Source: Ectobacillus polymachus (GTDB lineage: Bacteria > Bacillota > Bacilli > Bacillales > Bacillaceae_G). Taken from it: a stretch of DNA of 64,000 nucleotides. The translations under genes and the position numbers were made by a program. Of this stretch, positions 34,464 to 45,000 are shown one piece after another. Position 1 is the first letter of the stretch, and the number at the start of each line of letters is the position of its first letter. A model generated the notes under the pieces. It had not been told where the DNA came from and did not search any database. It worked only from the letters and a program-made list of their open reading frames with translations. The stretch spans positions 1,922,001 to 1,986,000 of the forward strand of contig NZ_JBLREB010000001.1 of NCBI RefSeq assembly GCF_048159605.1, read 5' to 3'.

Positions 34464-37400
34464 TTAAATTTTACACACAACATTTTCTTGACCGACAATA
34501 TTACGAAGTTCTTGCAAGCACCCCTCATCTGGATGAACGGAATATATGTAAGATAATTGTACCATTTTATGCTCTTTTTCATAGTATATGAACACATTTG
34601 AATAACCAGGATGTCTATAAATTATCTTCCTTACATGTTTTGCAATAGCAGTCTCCTGCTTCGATGGCAGCTTTATATATACAGAGGTATGTTCATATCT
34701 TTTATATTCCTCGGCATTTGCAAGGGGATATATTCCTTCCATAATCCATTGTTTCCTATTATTTCGAAATGAGATATTACCTACAATTAACATGATACTT
34801 TCCTCTTTCAAAAGAGAAGCAAACTGTAAATACGTATCAGGAAACATAACAGCCTCTAATTCCTCTCCTTCGTCACAAATCGTTAGAAAGGCCATCTTTT
34901 GCAATTTTTTCGTACGAATGACCCTTACATTTGAAAGGAAAACAATCGAACGTACATATTTTTGATTTTTCGTAAGCACATCCTTTAACGTCGGAATACG
35001 TAACCTTTGTATGAGCTCTTCATACACAAATGTAGGATAACTTGATACATATAATCCAATGATTTCTTTTTCCAGTTTTAATTTTTCCATAAAAGGGATT
35101 GGTTCAACTTGGACATATTGTGGTTTCGGAACAAGATCTTCATCTAATAGCATATCCATTTGGCTGCCATCATTCGGCTTGACAAGCTCCACATAGTCAA
35201 GAGCCGTTTCAATGCTCGCTAAAAGAGAGGCACGATCCACCTGAAAATCATCAAAGCACCCCGAACAAATAAGAGTTTCTACTATTTTTCTTGTTACTAC
35301 ACGGTTCGGTAGTCGGATACAGAAATCAAACAAATCCGTAAATGGTCGTTTTTGACGTTCATCTAGAATTTCTTTTACCGTTGCAACCCCAATATTTCGA
35401 AGCGCTACTAGACTGTAGCGAATGGCTTCCCCCTCGACTTGAAACGAAAAGCTACTATTCAGAATAGATGGAGGTAATATCCTAATGCCTTTTCGCTTTG
35501 TTTCCTGAACATATTGCACAATCTTATCTTCACTTCCGATTACGCTGGACAATAAGGCTGTCATAAATTCAAGTGGATAATTCGCCTTTATATACGCAAG
35601 CTGATAAGCAATCATACTATAAGCGACCGCATGGCTCCGATTAAACCCATAGTTTGCAAATCGAACAATATAATCATAAACAGCATGCGCAACTTTTTCT
35701 TCATAGCCATTTTGGATGCAGCCTGTTACAAAGTGATCTCTTTCCTTGTCTAAAATATCGTGATTTTTTTTACTTACAGCTCTTCTCAATAAATCTGCTT
35801 CTCCTAAAGAAAAGCCTGCCATTACCGAAGCGATTTGCATAATTTGTTCTTGATATACAATTACGCCATATGTCCGAGAAAGAATGGGCTCTAAGTCCTT
35901 ATGTAAGTACTGAATAGGATGCCTGCCATACTTCGAATCAATGAACAATGGAATTTGTTCCATAGGACCTGGACGATATAGAGCATTTACTGCAACGATG
36001 TCTTCAAATTCTGTTGGCTTTAGTGAGCGTAATACATTTCTCATTCCAGCAGATTCCAATTGAAATACCCCTGTCGTATCTCCTTTACTTAGAAGAGCGA
36101 AGGTTCGCCTGTCATGAAGAGGAATTTGACGATAATCAATCTCCACGCCCTTTGATTCTTGAATAAGCTTTTGTATTTGATCTAAAATAGTTAAATTACG
36201 CAAACCTAGAAAGTCCATTTTTAACAGTCCCAATTCTTCTAGTACTTCTGCAGGGTACTGTGTAATATATACAATATGCCCCTCTTGAATAGCAACATGA
36301 TCTGTTAAAGGCATATCACTCATAATAATACCTGCTGCATGGACGGAAGTATGCCTTGGTAATCCTTCGACCTTTATCGCAATTGTATAAATTTGTTCAA
36401 AAAGAGGTGAACTTTGAATGTGCTTTCGCAGCGGCTCTGATTCATTATAAGCTTCTTCCAATGTAATTCCTGATCGTGATGGAATAAGCTTAGCAAGATA
36501 GTCAACCTCTTTGGGAGGCAAACCGTATGTACGAGCTACATCACGAATTGCTGCTTTTGCTGCTAATGTTCCAAATGTAACAATTTGTGCCACATGATGA
36601 TCTCCATATTTCTCTGAAACATAGCGGATCATTTCATCACGACGAACATCAGGAAAATCAATATCTATATCAGGTAAAGTAACGCGCTGCGGATTTAAAA
36701 ATCTTTCAAATAATAAATCATAGGCAATTGGATCAATATCTGTAATTTCTAGTATATAGGCTACAAGCGATCCCGCAGCCGAACCACGACCAGGCCCTGT
36801 TATAATGCCATGGCTATGCGCATACTTCATAAAATCCCATACAATCAAAAAATAATCACTGAAACCCATATTTGAAATAATATGTAACTCATGTTCAAGT
36901 CGCTTACGATGTATATTTGTTACAACTTGATATCGTTTGTGAAGTCCTTCTTCACAAATTCGATGTAGAAACGTATCCGACGTTTCATCAGTAGAGATTG
37001 GAAATGTAGGTAATCGATTTTGGTGAAATGGAATATTTACTTTACACATGCTTGCTATTTCAATACTATTCGAAATGGCTTCTGGTACTGAGGAAAATCG
37101 GTCTATCATTTCCTCCGCTGATGCTAACTCGTATTCATTGCTATCATATCGCGGACGGCTTGGATCGGTTATCTTCGTGCCATTTTCTATGGAAAGAAGA
37201 CATTCATGAACGATACTATCTTCTTTATCAAGATACCGTACATCATTCGTTGCTACGACTGGTACGTCCTCCTCCTTGCTTAAAACTAACAATCTCGCAA
37301 GAAGCAATTCTTCCTCTGGACTATGATGATTTTGCAAGCTTACATAAAACTTTGGAAATATCGATTTAAAACTTCGAATTGCTTCACGTGCTTTATTTTC

Positions 37401-37811
37401 ATTCTGTTGCAATACGTACTGCTCGATCTCCCCCTTGCGTCCTGGAGAGATAGCAATGAGTCCATCGGCATAATGAGAAATCCATTTTTTAGGGATTCCT
37501 GTTTTCGACTTCGTCATAATCGTACTCGAGATTTTTAACAGATTATGATAGCCGGTTTCATTTTCTGCTAATAAGATGAGTGGATACGAACTCTCTTCTT
37601 CAAGTACAAAAGCGGTTAAGCCAATGATTGGCTGAATTTCTTCTCGTATACAAGCCTTATAAAACGGAATCACTCCGTACATCACATTCTCATCTGTTAT
37701 CGCTAACGCTTTCATGCCGAGACATTTCGCTCGCTGTACGAGCTTATTAATGGTACATGTGCTTTTTAATAAACTATATACGGTTTGACATTGCAAATGT
37801 ACAAACTCCAC
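34464..37811 (-). CDS. dnaE: DNA polymerase III alpha subunit (DnaE type)
   Basis: 1115 residues from a GTG start at 37811 with AAGGTGAT upstream; reading further upstream adds 22 residues without support. N-terminal PHP domain (VHLQCQTVYSLLKS), family C polymerase core with GRGSAAGSLVAYIL, LPDIDIDFPDVRRDE (catalytic Asp residues) and FGTLAAKAAIRDVAR, then helix-hairpin-helix and a C-terminal OB fold (AFLTICDEGEELEAVMFP). In Bacillus DnaE extends RNA primers before handing over to PolC and acts in mutagenesis. Upstream of malic enzyme. Confidence 0.97.
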   Translation of the reverse strand: MEFVHLQCQTVYSLLKSTCTINKLVQRAKCLGMKALAITDENVMYGVIPFYKACIREEIQPIIGLTAFVLEEESSYPLILLAENETGYHNLLKISSTIMTKSKTGIPKKWISHYADGLIAISPGRKGEIEQYVLQQNENKAREAIRSFKSIFPKFYVSLQNHHSPEEELLLARLLVLSKEEDVPVVATNDVRYLDKEDSIVHECLLSIENGTKITDPSRPRYDSNEYELASAEEMIDRFSSVPEAISNSIEIASMCKVNIPFHQNRLPTFPISTDETSDTFLHRICEEGLHKRYQVVTNIHRKRLEHELHIISNMGFSDYFLIVWDFMKYAHSHGIITGPGRGSAAGSLVAYILEITDIDPIAYDLLFERFLNPQRVTLPDIDIDFPDVRRDEMIRYVSEKYGDHHVAQIVTFGTLAAKAAIRDVARTYGLPPKEVDYLAKLIPSRSGITLEEAYNESEPLRKHIQSSPLFEQIYTIAIKVEGLPRHTSVHAAGIIMSDMPLTDHVAIQEGHIVYITQYPAEVLEELGLLKMDFLGLRNLTILDQIQKLIQESKGVEIDYRQIPLHDRRTFALLSKGDTTGVFQLESAGMRNVLRSLKPTEFEDIVAVNALYRPGPMEQIPLFIDSKYGRHPIQYLHKDLEPILSRTYGVIVYQEQIMQIASVMAGFSLGEADLLRRAVSKKNHDILDKERDHFVTGCIQNGYEEKVAHAVYDYIVRFANYGFNRSHAVAYSMIAYQLAYIKANYPLEFMTALLSSVIGSEDKIVQYVQETKRKGIRILPPSILNSSFSFQVEGEAIRYSLVALRNIGVATVKEILDERQKRPFTDLFDFCIRLPNRVVTRKIVETLICSGCFDDFQVDRASLLASIETALDYVELVKPNDGSQMDMLLDEDLVPKPQYVQVEPIPFMEKLKLEKEIIGLYVSSYPTFVYEELIQRLRIPTLKDVLTKNQKYVRSIVFLSNVRVIRTKKLQKMAFLTICDEGEELEAVMFPDTYLQFASLLKEESIMLIVGNISFRNNRKQWIMEGIYPLANAEEYKRYEHTSVYIKLPSKQETAIAKHVRKIIYRHPGYSNVFIYYEKEHKMVQLSYIYSVHPDEGCLQELRNIVGQENVVCKI

Positions 37812-37932
37812 GGGTATACCATCACCTTTTTCAGTCGTGTTTTTTTTATTATATGAGAAGGTACGCTTATAAAGCAAAACATACTATTTATACGTTGTCC
37901 ATATATATAAGGATATGAAGGAGGCTGATGGT

Positions 37933-38268
37933 ATGGAAGTAAAGCAAACTTTTTTTTCACTCCTCATTACAAGCTATTTCATTGCATTCGGTGTCATGCT
38001 GGGGGGATCATTGATTGGAGGCATTGGTTCATTTCTAGTCGGTCAGCCCCCAATGACGATGATTAGACGATTTGCAGAAAGCCTGCGCATTTGGGCTCTC
38101 GTTGCAGCCATCGGTGGAACATTTGATACATTTTATAGCTTAGAACGAGGAATCTTTCAGGGGGAAACGAAAGATATTGTAAAGCAAGCACTCCTAATTG
38201 TCTTTGCAACCGGGGGCATGCAAACAGGACTTATTATCATAAAATGGTTAACCGAGGATCATCCATGA
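37933..38268 (+). CDS. ytrH: Sporulation membrane protein YtrH
   Basis: 111 residues from the ATG at 37933, eight bases after AAGGAGG. Hydrophobic segments at about 6-32 (SLLITSYFIAFGVMLGGSLIGG), 50-70 and 83-105. YtrH is a sigma-E-controlled inner membrane/forespore-envelope protein needed for efficient sporulation in B. subtilis. CATACTAT at 37880-37887 resembles a sigma-E -10; the -35 is weak. Overlaps ytrI in an ATGA junction. Confidence 0.87.
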   Translation: MEVKQTFFSLLITSYFIAFGVMLGGSLIGGIGSFLVGQPPMTMIRRFAESLRIWALVAAIGGTFDTFYSLERGIFQGETKDIVKQALLIVFATGGMQTGLIIIKWLTEDHP

Positions 38269-38765
38269 GAATTCCTCCCCTCTATAAATCAAGGATTTGG
38301 CAAGCAATTTTTGGGGGAATGGCAGTAGGAGGTGTGATAGGCTGGGTGATATTTTTATACATCTATGGTACCTTTCATGAAGAACAACGAGCCCTTATCT
38401 GGCAGCAACAAAATGAAATTACAGATTTAAAACGAAAAAACAAAATTTTACAAGAGGACCAACAGAATGAAAATGAAAAAACCAAAAAAACACTCACGAT
38501 TCAAGATGTAAAAATTGACATTGTGAATCATGAGCAATATGACTTGGATTTATTAGCTGTTCATAGTCTCTCTAGTGATGTAAAAAAAGACTTGCAAAAC
38601 TTACTAACAAAAAGTGTACAGAGTGTCGCAGATAATAAGGAGTTGTTACTAAAAGCAATTGAAAATAAAAAATATACACGCGACAATGTTACCTACCACT
38701 TCATCGTTCGTACCATTTATTTTGATACCACTTTAGAAATCTCCTTGCAAATCAAAAGAGAATAA
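38265..38765 (+). CDS. ytrI: Sporulation protein YtrI
   Basis: 166 residues from the ATG at 38265, overlapping the ytrH stop by 4 bases. Short basic N terminus, one membrane anchor (FGGMAVGGVIGWVIFLYIYG, about 14-33), then a coiled coil rich in Gln/Lys/Glu (about 38-75) and a C-terminal globular part. This is the YtrI topology; in B. subtilis ytrHI form one sporulation operon. Product probably sits in the outer forespore membrane with its bulk outside the cytoplasm; this localisation is inferred. Confidence 0.85.
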   Translation: MRIPPLYKSRIWQAIFGGMAVGGVIGWVIFLYIYGTFHEEQRALIWQQQNEITDLKRKNKILQEDQQNENEKTKKTLTIQDVKIDIVNHEQYDLDLLAVHSLSSDVKKDLQNLLTKSVQSVADNKELLLKAIENKKYTRDNVTYHFIVRTIYFDTTLEISLQIKRE

Positions 38766-38804
38766 CAAGATGACTGAAAAGTAGTGCCCTTATGAGTTAT
38801 CTTG

Positions 38805-39743
38805 TTACCCTTTTTTACAAATTTCTCTTAAGTCTATGATAACTTGCTCTGCCTCTTCCCATGAGTACACAGTAGCGCCGGAAGCGAGTGGATGTCCCCC
38901 ACCGTTATATCTCATAGCAAGTGTATTAATGATTGGACCTTTTGAACGTAACCGTACGCGGATGGAATCCTCTTCTTCTAAAAACAATACCCAAGCTTTC
39001 AATCCTTCTATATTACCTAGCACACCAACAATACCAGAAGCTTCAGAAGCCTTCACATGAAATTGCTGTAAGATTTCCGGTGTAATCTTTATGTAAGCTG
39101 CACCTTCTTCTGTTAATTCAAAATTCTGCAAAATATAACCGTTCAATCTTGCTAAACGAGGATTTGTTTTATACATTTGATCATAGAGAGCCGGAAAGTC
39201 AATTCCAGTTTCGATTAACTTTCCTCCATACTGAAATGTTTTAGGTGTTGTACTAGGAAATAAAAATCGGCCTGTATCTGCGACAATGCCAGCATATAAT
39301 AATCGTGCCGCTTCTTGAGATAAGATAAGTCCTTTATCTTTGCCGTATTCATACAATTCATAAATCATTTCACTACATGAGCTCGCAGTTGTGTCAACCC
39401 AAAGAAGATCGCCGTATGGATCTTCATTTGGATGATGATCGATTTTAATAATTTTTTCTCCTTGCTTATAGCGTTGATCACAAACTCGTGCTTCATTTGC
39501 TGTATCGCAAACGATAACAAGCGCATGCTTATATAAATCATCATCAATTTCATCCATTACTCGTAAAAACGAAAGTGATTCTTCGTTTGCTCCTACCATA
39601 TAAATTCTTTTGTCAGGAAAGGAATCTTGTAGAATGGTACCTAATCCGCATTGAGACCCAATTGCATCTGGATCTGGACGAACATGGCGATGGATGATAA
39701 TGGTATCATATTGCTTAATCGTTTCTATTATTTGCTCTTTCAT
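38805..39743 (-). CDS. nrnA: Oligoribonuclease/pAp phosphatase NrnA
   Basis: 312 residues from the ATG at 39743 (MKEQIIETIKQY), preceded by GGGGAGTGAT. DHH phosphoesterase: IIIHRHVRPDPDAIGSQ, VIVCDTANEARV, KIDHHPNEDPYGD and SSCSEMIYEL supply the manganese ligands; the C-terminal DHHA1 domain ends in GGGHPLASGA. Degrades short RNA oligomers and dephosphorylates pAp. Usual place next to ytrI (ytqI in B. subtilis). Confidence 0.95.
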   Translation of the reverse strand: MKEQIIETIKQYDTIIIHRHVRPDPDAIGSQCGLGTILQDSFPDKRIYMVGANEESLSFLRVMDEIDDDLYKHALVIVCDTANEARVCDQRYKQGEKIIKIDHHPNEDPYGDLLWVDTTASSCSEMIYELYEYGKDKGLILSQEAARLLYAGIVADTGRFLFPSTTPKTFQYGGKLIETGIDFPALYDQMYKTNPRLARLNGYILQNFELTEEGAAYIKITPEILQQFHVKASEASGIVGVLGNIEGLKAWVLFLEEEDSIRVRLRSKGPIINTLAMRYNGGGHPLASGATVYSWEEAEQVIIDLREICKKG

Positions 39744-39904
39744 ATTTGTATCACTCCCCGTTTTATAACCACTTTTAACCTTATCATATAAGCTGAAAAA
39801 ATTTTGATTTAAAATAAAGTAAGTCTTACTCAAAAGTGGTAAAATTTGAATAATAAGAACATTCTTTACTTCTTCTATACAAAATAGAAATGGAGGAGAC
39901 GTTC

Positions 39905-40216
39905 ATGCCAATCCTGGCTTTTCTCATTATCACTGCACTCCTATTTTATATATTTTTTAAAATCATGTATGTACGCAGCAAACTTCCAATGGAAAAAATA
40001 TGGCTTACAGGAAAATCATCCATTTCCCTCGGCCTTTTTGTTAGTCTGTTTGGGCTTAATCAATTTTTTATTCACGATTCGGCAATAAGTCGTATCATTG
40101 CTAGTGTTTTTCTTATATACGGCCTCTTCGTTACTTATAACGGCATACAAACATGTCAGCGGTATCATTCATTCGTTATAGAAGAAGAACAAAAAAATAA
40201 TATTATCGATCAATAA
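39905..40216 (+). CDS. ytpI: YtpI-like membrane protein
   Basis: 103 residues from the ATG at 39905, eight bases after GGAGG. Three hydrophobic segments (LAFLIITALLFYIFF; SISLGLFVSLFGLNQFF; IIASVFLIYGLFVTYNG) and a charged tail. YtpI family, function unknown. Converges with ytoI; the 3' ends overlap by 14 bases. Confidence 0.83.
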   Translation: MPILAFLIITALLFYIFFKIMYVRSKLPMEKIWLTGKSSISLGLFVSLFGLNQFFIHDSAISRIIASVFLIYGLFVTYNGIQTCQRYHSFVIEEEQKNNIIDQ

Positions 40217-41516
40217 ATTGCACCATTAGAAGTGCTTTTCCAACGACATTCCCCGCTTGTTGCACTTCTACATCTACCTTACCAAATTTCCGACCTATCT
40301 CCATTACGTTTGGATGTACTTCAACGAATGAATCAATTTGGACGGGCTTTACAAAATAGATTGTTAAACTCTCAACAACTAAATCACCCTTTTTCTGAGC
40401 ACGCAGGGCACGACTTGCTGCTTCTGTCAATATAGTCGTGAAAACTCCATAGGATAAAGTTCCAATGCTATTTGTCATCTGCGGCGTGATAGAAAAACGG
40501 TATACATTATCGAATTTCGCTTCTTTTTGGGAAAGGAATTGACTTGTTACAATATCTTCTATCGTTTCTCCTACTTGCGGTTGTCTTTGAATCATTTGCA
40601 GCGCTTGCAATACATCTCGTCGACTAATAATCCCTTGTAATCTGCCGCTGGCATCAACAACAGGCAAAAGCTCAATTCCTTCCCACACCATCATTCTTGC
40701 GGCTGATGCAACCGAAATTTTACCACTTACCGTTATAGGATTTTTCGTCATGACTTTATCAAGGGTAACATCCTTTGAAACATCAATAATATCTTTTGGT
40801 GTAACCATTCCTATTACTTTCATCGTATCATCAACAATTGGATATCGCCCATGTAACGACTCTTCATTATGCGTGTGCCATTGCTCTACTTTATCGTTAG
40901 GCTTAAGGTAAATTGTTTTATTTAACGGTGTTAAAATATCTTCTACGAGAACAATTTCTTTTTTTATTAGCTGGTCATAGATAGCACGGTTAATTAAAGT
41001 GGCTACCGTAAATGTATCATAGCTACTCGAAATCACCGGTAATTTCAGTTCATCTGCTAAATGCTTCACATAATCTTCCGTATCGAAGCCACCCGTAATT
41101 AATACGGCTGCACCTGCCTCAAGAGCGAGTTGATGTGCTTGTGTTCGATTTCCGACAATAAGTAAATTACCTGCCTCTGTATAGCGCATCATTGCCTCTA
41201 GTTTCATCGCACCAATGACAAATTTATTTAAAGTTTTGTGTAAGCCTTCACGACCACCTAGCACTTGTCCATCTACAATATTTACAACTTCAGCATATGT
41301 AAGTCTTTCTATATTTTCTTTTTTCTTTTTTTCAATTCGAATCGTTCCGACACGTTCAATGGTACTTACATATCCTTTATTTTCTGCATCCTTAATAGCA
41401 CGGTATGCCGTTCCTTCACTTACAGTCAAATCCTTAGCAATCTGGCGGACGGAAATTTTATTCCCTACCGGTAAACTGTTGATATATTCTAAAATTTGAT
41501 CATGCTTTGTCGCCAA
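40203..41516 (-). CDS. ytoI: CBS-DRTGG-HotDog domain regulator YtoI
   Basis: 437 residues. Order: N-terminal winged helix (about 1-65, ISVRQIAKDLTVSEGTAYRAIKD), DRTGG domain (about 75-185), two CBS domains (about 195-310, with VMTKNPITVSGKISVASAARMM), and a C-terminal hot-dog thioesterase-like domain (about 320-437). The combination suggests a ligand-sensing (adenosyl/CoA) DNA-binding protein; targets and ligand are unknown. Upstream of nrnA/ytpI as in B. subtilis. Confidence 0.87.
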   Translation of the reverse strand: MATKHDQILEYINSLPVGNKISVRQIAKDLTVSEGTAYRAIKDAENKGYVSTIERVGTIRIEKKKKENIERLTYAEVVNIVDGQVLGGREGLHKTLNKFVIGAMKLEAMMRYTEAGNLLIVGNRTQAHQLALEAGAAVLITGGFDTEDYVKHLADELKLPVISSSYDTFTVATLINRAIYDQLIKKEIVLVEDILTPLNKTIYLKPNDKVEQWHTHNEESLHGRYPIVDDTMKVIGMVTPKDIIDVSKDVTLDKVMTKNPITVSGKISVASAARMMVWEGIELLPVVDASGRLQGIISRRDVLQALQMIQRQPQVGETIEDIVTSQFLSQKEAKFDNVYRFSITPQMTNSIGTLSYGVFTTILTEAASRALRAQKKGDLVVESLTIYFVKPVQIDSFVEVHPNVMEIGRKFGKVDVEVQQAGNVVGKALLMVQFIDR

Positions 41517-41892
41517 ATAATCTCACCATTCTTTCCTTACCCCTATATTTACCTATCTACTTAATTTACAGTATACTATATTTTTTAAACTGTTACACTA
41601 CTATATCATACAACTGTATTACTTTTTTTATAACAATTTTCAGTAGTTTTCTCGCTAATAAGGAGTATAAAAGTAAGAAGGTGTGACAAAACACCTGGGT
41701 AAAACGTGGTACGAGTGACTCCCTTCTGCCGACCTGACATTGGACCGAATCGATTCATAAAATAGCCCGTCCCAAAAATATTGATTCTCATGTAATGTAC
41801 GCCTATGTATTACCCCAATACATCTGACAGACATGACCATGGTTAATTGTCCTTAATGGCGATCCAACCAATAGCTGGATATCAGACAGGAT
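41517..41892. other. Left flank of the insertion: degenerate sequence, no gene identified
   Basis: About 375 bases between ytoI and the terminator of the wall-protein gene. The first 120 bases are A+T-rich and belong to the ytoI upstream region. Bases about 41655-41890 have a different, more balanced composition; the minus strand holds two overlapping ~61-codon frames without ribosome-binding sites. It looks like debris from foreign DNA, but I could not identify a family. Confidence 0.4.
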
Positions 41893-41894
41893 CT

Positions 41895-41953
41895 AAAAAA
41901 ACCCCCTCAAAACAACAAATGATGTTATTTCATCTGTTTGTTTTGAGGGGGTT
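41895..41953 (-). terminator. Terminator of the wall-protein gene
   Basis: Perfect 16-bp arms AACCCCCTCAAAACAA / complement (41938-41953 and 41900-41915), followed by a run of T on the minus strand. Confidence 0.92.
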
Positions 41954-42001
41954 AGATTAATTAAAGTTTTCCAATTGCGCTTTCCCTGAACGGGAAGTTG
42001 A

Positions 42002-45000
42002 TCAGTTTTCTTTTCTCTTCATCATAATGCCTGCGGCGATAAGGATCAGTACAACTCCGATTGTTGATAAGGTCCAGGCATTGAACACATTACCGGTATT
42101 AGGCAGCTGTTTCTGACCCTTCGCATTGCTTTGATCTTGCGTTATGGGGTTAGTTGATGCATTCGAATTACCTTCATTGCCATGGTTACCTTGGCCTTCG
42201 TTCGAGCCTGAGTTATTCGAATTACCTTCATTTCCCTGGTTACCCTGGCCTTCGTTCGAGCCATTGCCGGAACCATTAATTGGTTGCAGACTGGAGATGG
42301 CCTGGTTCAATTCATCGGTCATCGTGTCAACCTGTTTCTGGTCGTCAACACTCAATGCTTTATTGTCATATATTGCCGTAGCATCTTGTAACTTCGTCTT
42401 GAAAGCAGCCTGACCTGCTTCTTTGTATTTTGTCAGGTCAAGTTTGTTTGCTTTTGCAATCGCATCTTCCAGAGCTGTTTTATCAGCTGACTTCTTCAAA
42501 GCAGCTTGAGCTTTTGTTAAGTCATTCAGAGCTGAAGAGACATCCTGAGGAATAGCATTCTCATCATCGAGAACCTTTTGTGCGTTGCTCAGTGCGGATA
42601 CGAAGTCATTCTGACCTATGATTGAATAATCATTGAGGTTCAGTGCTTTAGCTGATTTTACCGTTTCTTCAAGCGCCGTCTTATCCGCCGGATGAGCTGT
42701 CAGTGTTACATCATCCACAACACTGCCGTCCGGATGTTCAGCGATCAGTTCCATCTTATTGCCATTCACATGGGCAGTAGTATAGACGACCTCATTCTTA
42801 TCCTTCTGGATGACTTCGAACACGGACGGATCATTCGGCTGGATTTCATACGTTTTGTCACCTGTATGTCCGGTAGCAATATAGGTCGTACCTACGCTCG
42901 CTTTTTGGTGTCCCACGAGTGGGTAAGTACGTCCATAAGAGTGGTCATGGCCATTGAAGACAAGGTCAATGCCTAGTTCGTCACATACCGGTGCGAGCAT
43001 ATCATGGAACATCATCGACTGTGCATCGTCAGGGTTTTTGTTATAGGTTGGCTGATGCGTTGCAATGATCTTCCAGGTCTGGTGCGTTGCCTTCATGTCA
43101 TTGCGCAGCCAGTCCATTTCCTTCTTCATCGTATCGGCATTATCCGTCCAGCCAATTACGGCAATGTGCATGTTTCCATAATCCACCGAATAGGTACCCG
43201 TTTTATTGGCATCGGGTCCATTCGTGTTCGGTATTGCCAGCATGGCGGCGGATTTTGTCCCGTCATCACCCTGGTATTCATGATTACCCAGTACATGGAT
43301 CATATCCAGTGAATCAAATGCCGGATGCTTGTTGAAGAACTGTGCTGTAATATCTGCTTCATTGAAGATTGTCTGGTCATCCGTGAAATCACCAATATGA
43401 ATGGCGAAGTCCGATTTAATGGGATCATTCTCGATGCGCGTAAGAATCTTGTCAAAATTATCTAATCCGCTTGGATTGGTTACCTGAGTATCACCGAATA
43501 CGTTAAATGTCATATGGTCACTGTCCGTCAGTGTGGTGAAGTTCCTAACATCTGACCAGTTCTTCCCATCGCCAACGCGGAAAACATAAGCCGTACCCGG
43601 CTTCAGCCCCGTTGCCTTTGCGCTGTTCAGATCGATTGCACTGCTGTCATTGGAGTACGTGATCAGTTCTTTGGTTCCATTAAAGTTCTGGAAAGCCTGA
43701 ACGCCCTGAGTTGCATAAGCCTCATTCGTTGCAACTTGCAAGACAGCCTTATCTTCATCTTGAAGCGGGTTGGTCATCCAGGTCACCGACTTTTCCGTCT
43801 TAGAATCCTGAGTGGCTCCGACTAAAATATTTGATGGTGCAGCCGTTTTCTGTGCATTGTACGACTGAGCAGATACCGGAAAACTATAGCCACTGTCTTT
43901 ATGTGCGGTTAACGTAAACTTCTGCAGGCTGCTCGTTGGCAGAGCGCTGGAAAGCATCCCTTTCGCATCGGTCGTCCCAAGTGACTGAGTCTTACCGTCT
44001 GCTGAAGTCATGCTGACCTCTGCTCCGGAAACAGGCTGGCCATCCTGGGTAAGTACCTGCAAGGTGCCATCAGAACCGACAATCATGCGCTGCACCTGGA
44101 TCTGGTAGGCAGCCACAACAGGTACTTCGCCTGGTTTGGTCGAGAATGATGCGTTAAATACATCTTCCTGTGTATTGGCGAGAGTCATATTGCCACTCGT
44201 TATGCTGTAAGGAATCTTCGTACCCGCCACAGTGGTGGACGGAACGGATACCGTGATCAGTGCGAGTTCACCCGCTTGTTTCGAGGCTCCCTCATTTTTG
44301 ATCGTCAGTTTCAGATCTCCGGTATTCGGATCATACGTATAGGTACTGCCGGACGCACTCTGGGCAAAAGTAACATCTTTAACTGGGAATCCCTTGCCAA
44401 GATTAATTGTAGCCGTTGCTCCCTTTATATTGGAAAGGTCGTCCGCCGACAGTGCGAACTGATAGGTACCGCCAAGTGATGCTTCTGTTCCCTTCGGCTC
44501 GAGGCTCAGTTTCGTCCCGTTCTTGGTATCCACCGTGAAGTACGCATCCTTAACGGTTTCATTACCAAAGTTGTCCTGAATGGAGACATGAACGTGGTGC
44601 ACGCCATCAGCCCACTTATAACCTGACAGGGAAAAGGTGCCATCCTTATCATAGGAATAGTGACCATTGGCTCCGGTATATTCCGTCCCATCGACCCAGA
44701 TTCGGTTACGGTCCCAGTTGATGCCGGTTGCATGAGGATCACTGGTATCGTCATGGATGGCTGTTGAAATGTTTACCTGAGAATTCTTATACGTCTTGCC
44801 ATCCACGCTGATCGAATCGATGCTCGGTGCCTTGAGGTCGTCGACATTTGCGCCGTATACGGTCCGGACGTTATCAACATAGATACTACCCTTGGTCATT
44901 GGGCCTCCGCCAGGCTGACCCGATTTCAAAGACAACATTCGGATCATCTGCTTAGGGAACGTTTTGAATGGGCCTTGATATGAACTTGGAATGGGTGCCT

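Noticed and set aside
42161..42268. Short direct repeats as a CRISPR array
   Set aside because: Two abutting in-frame 54-bp units coding for a wall-spanning peptide; no spacers and no cas genes.
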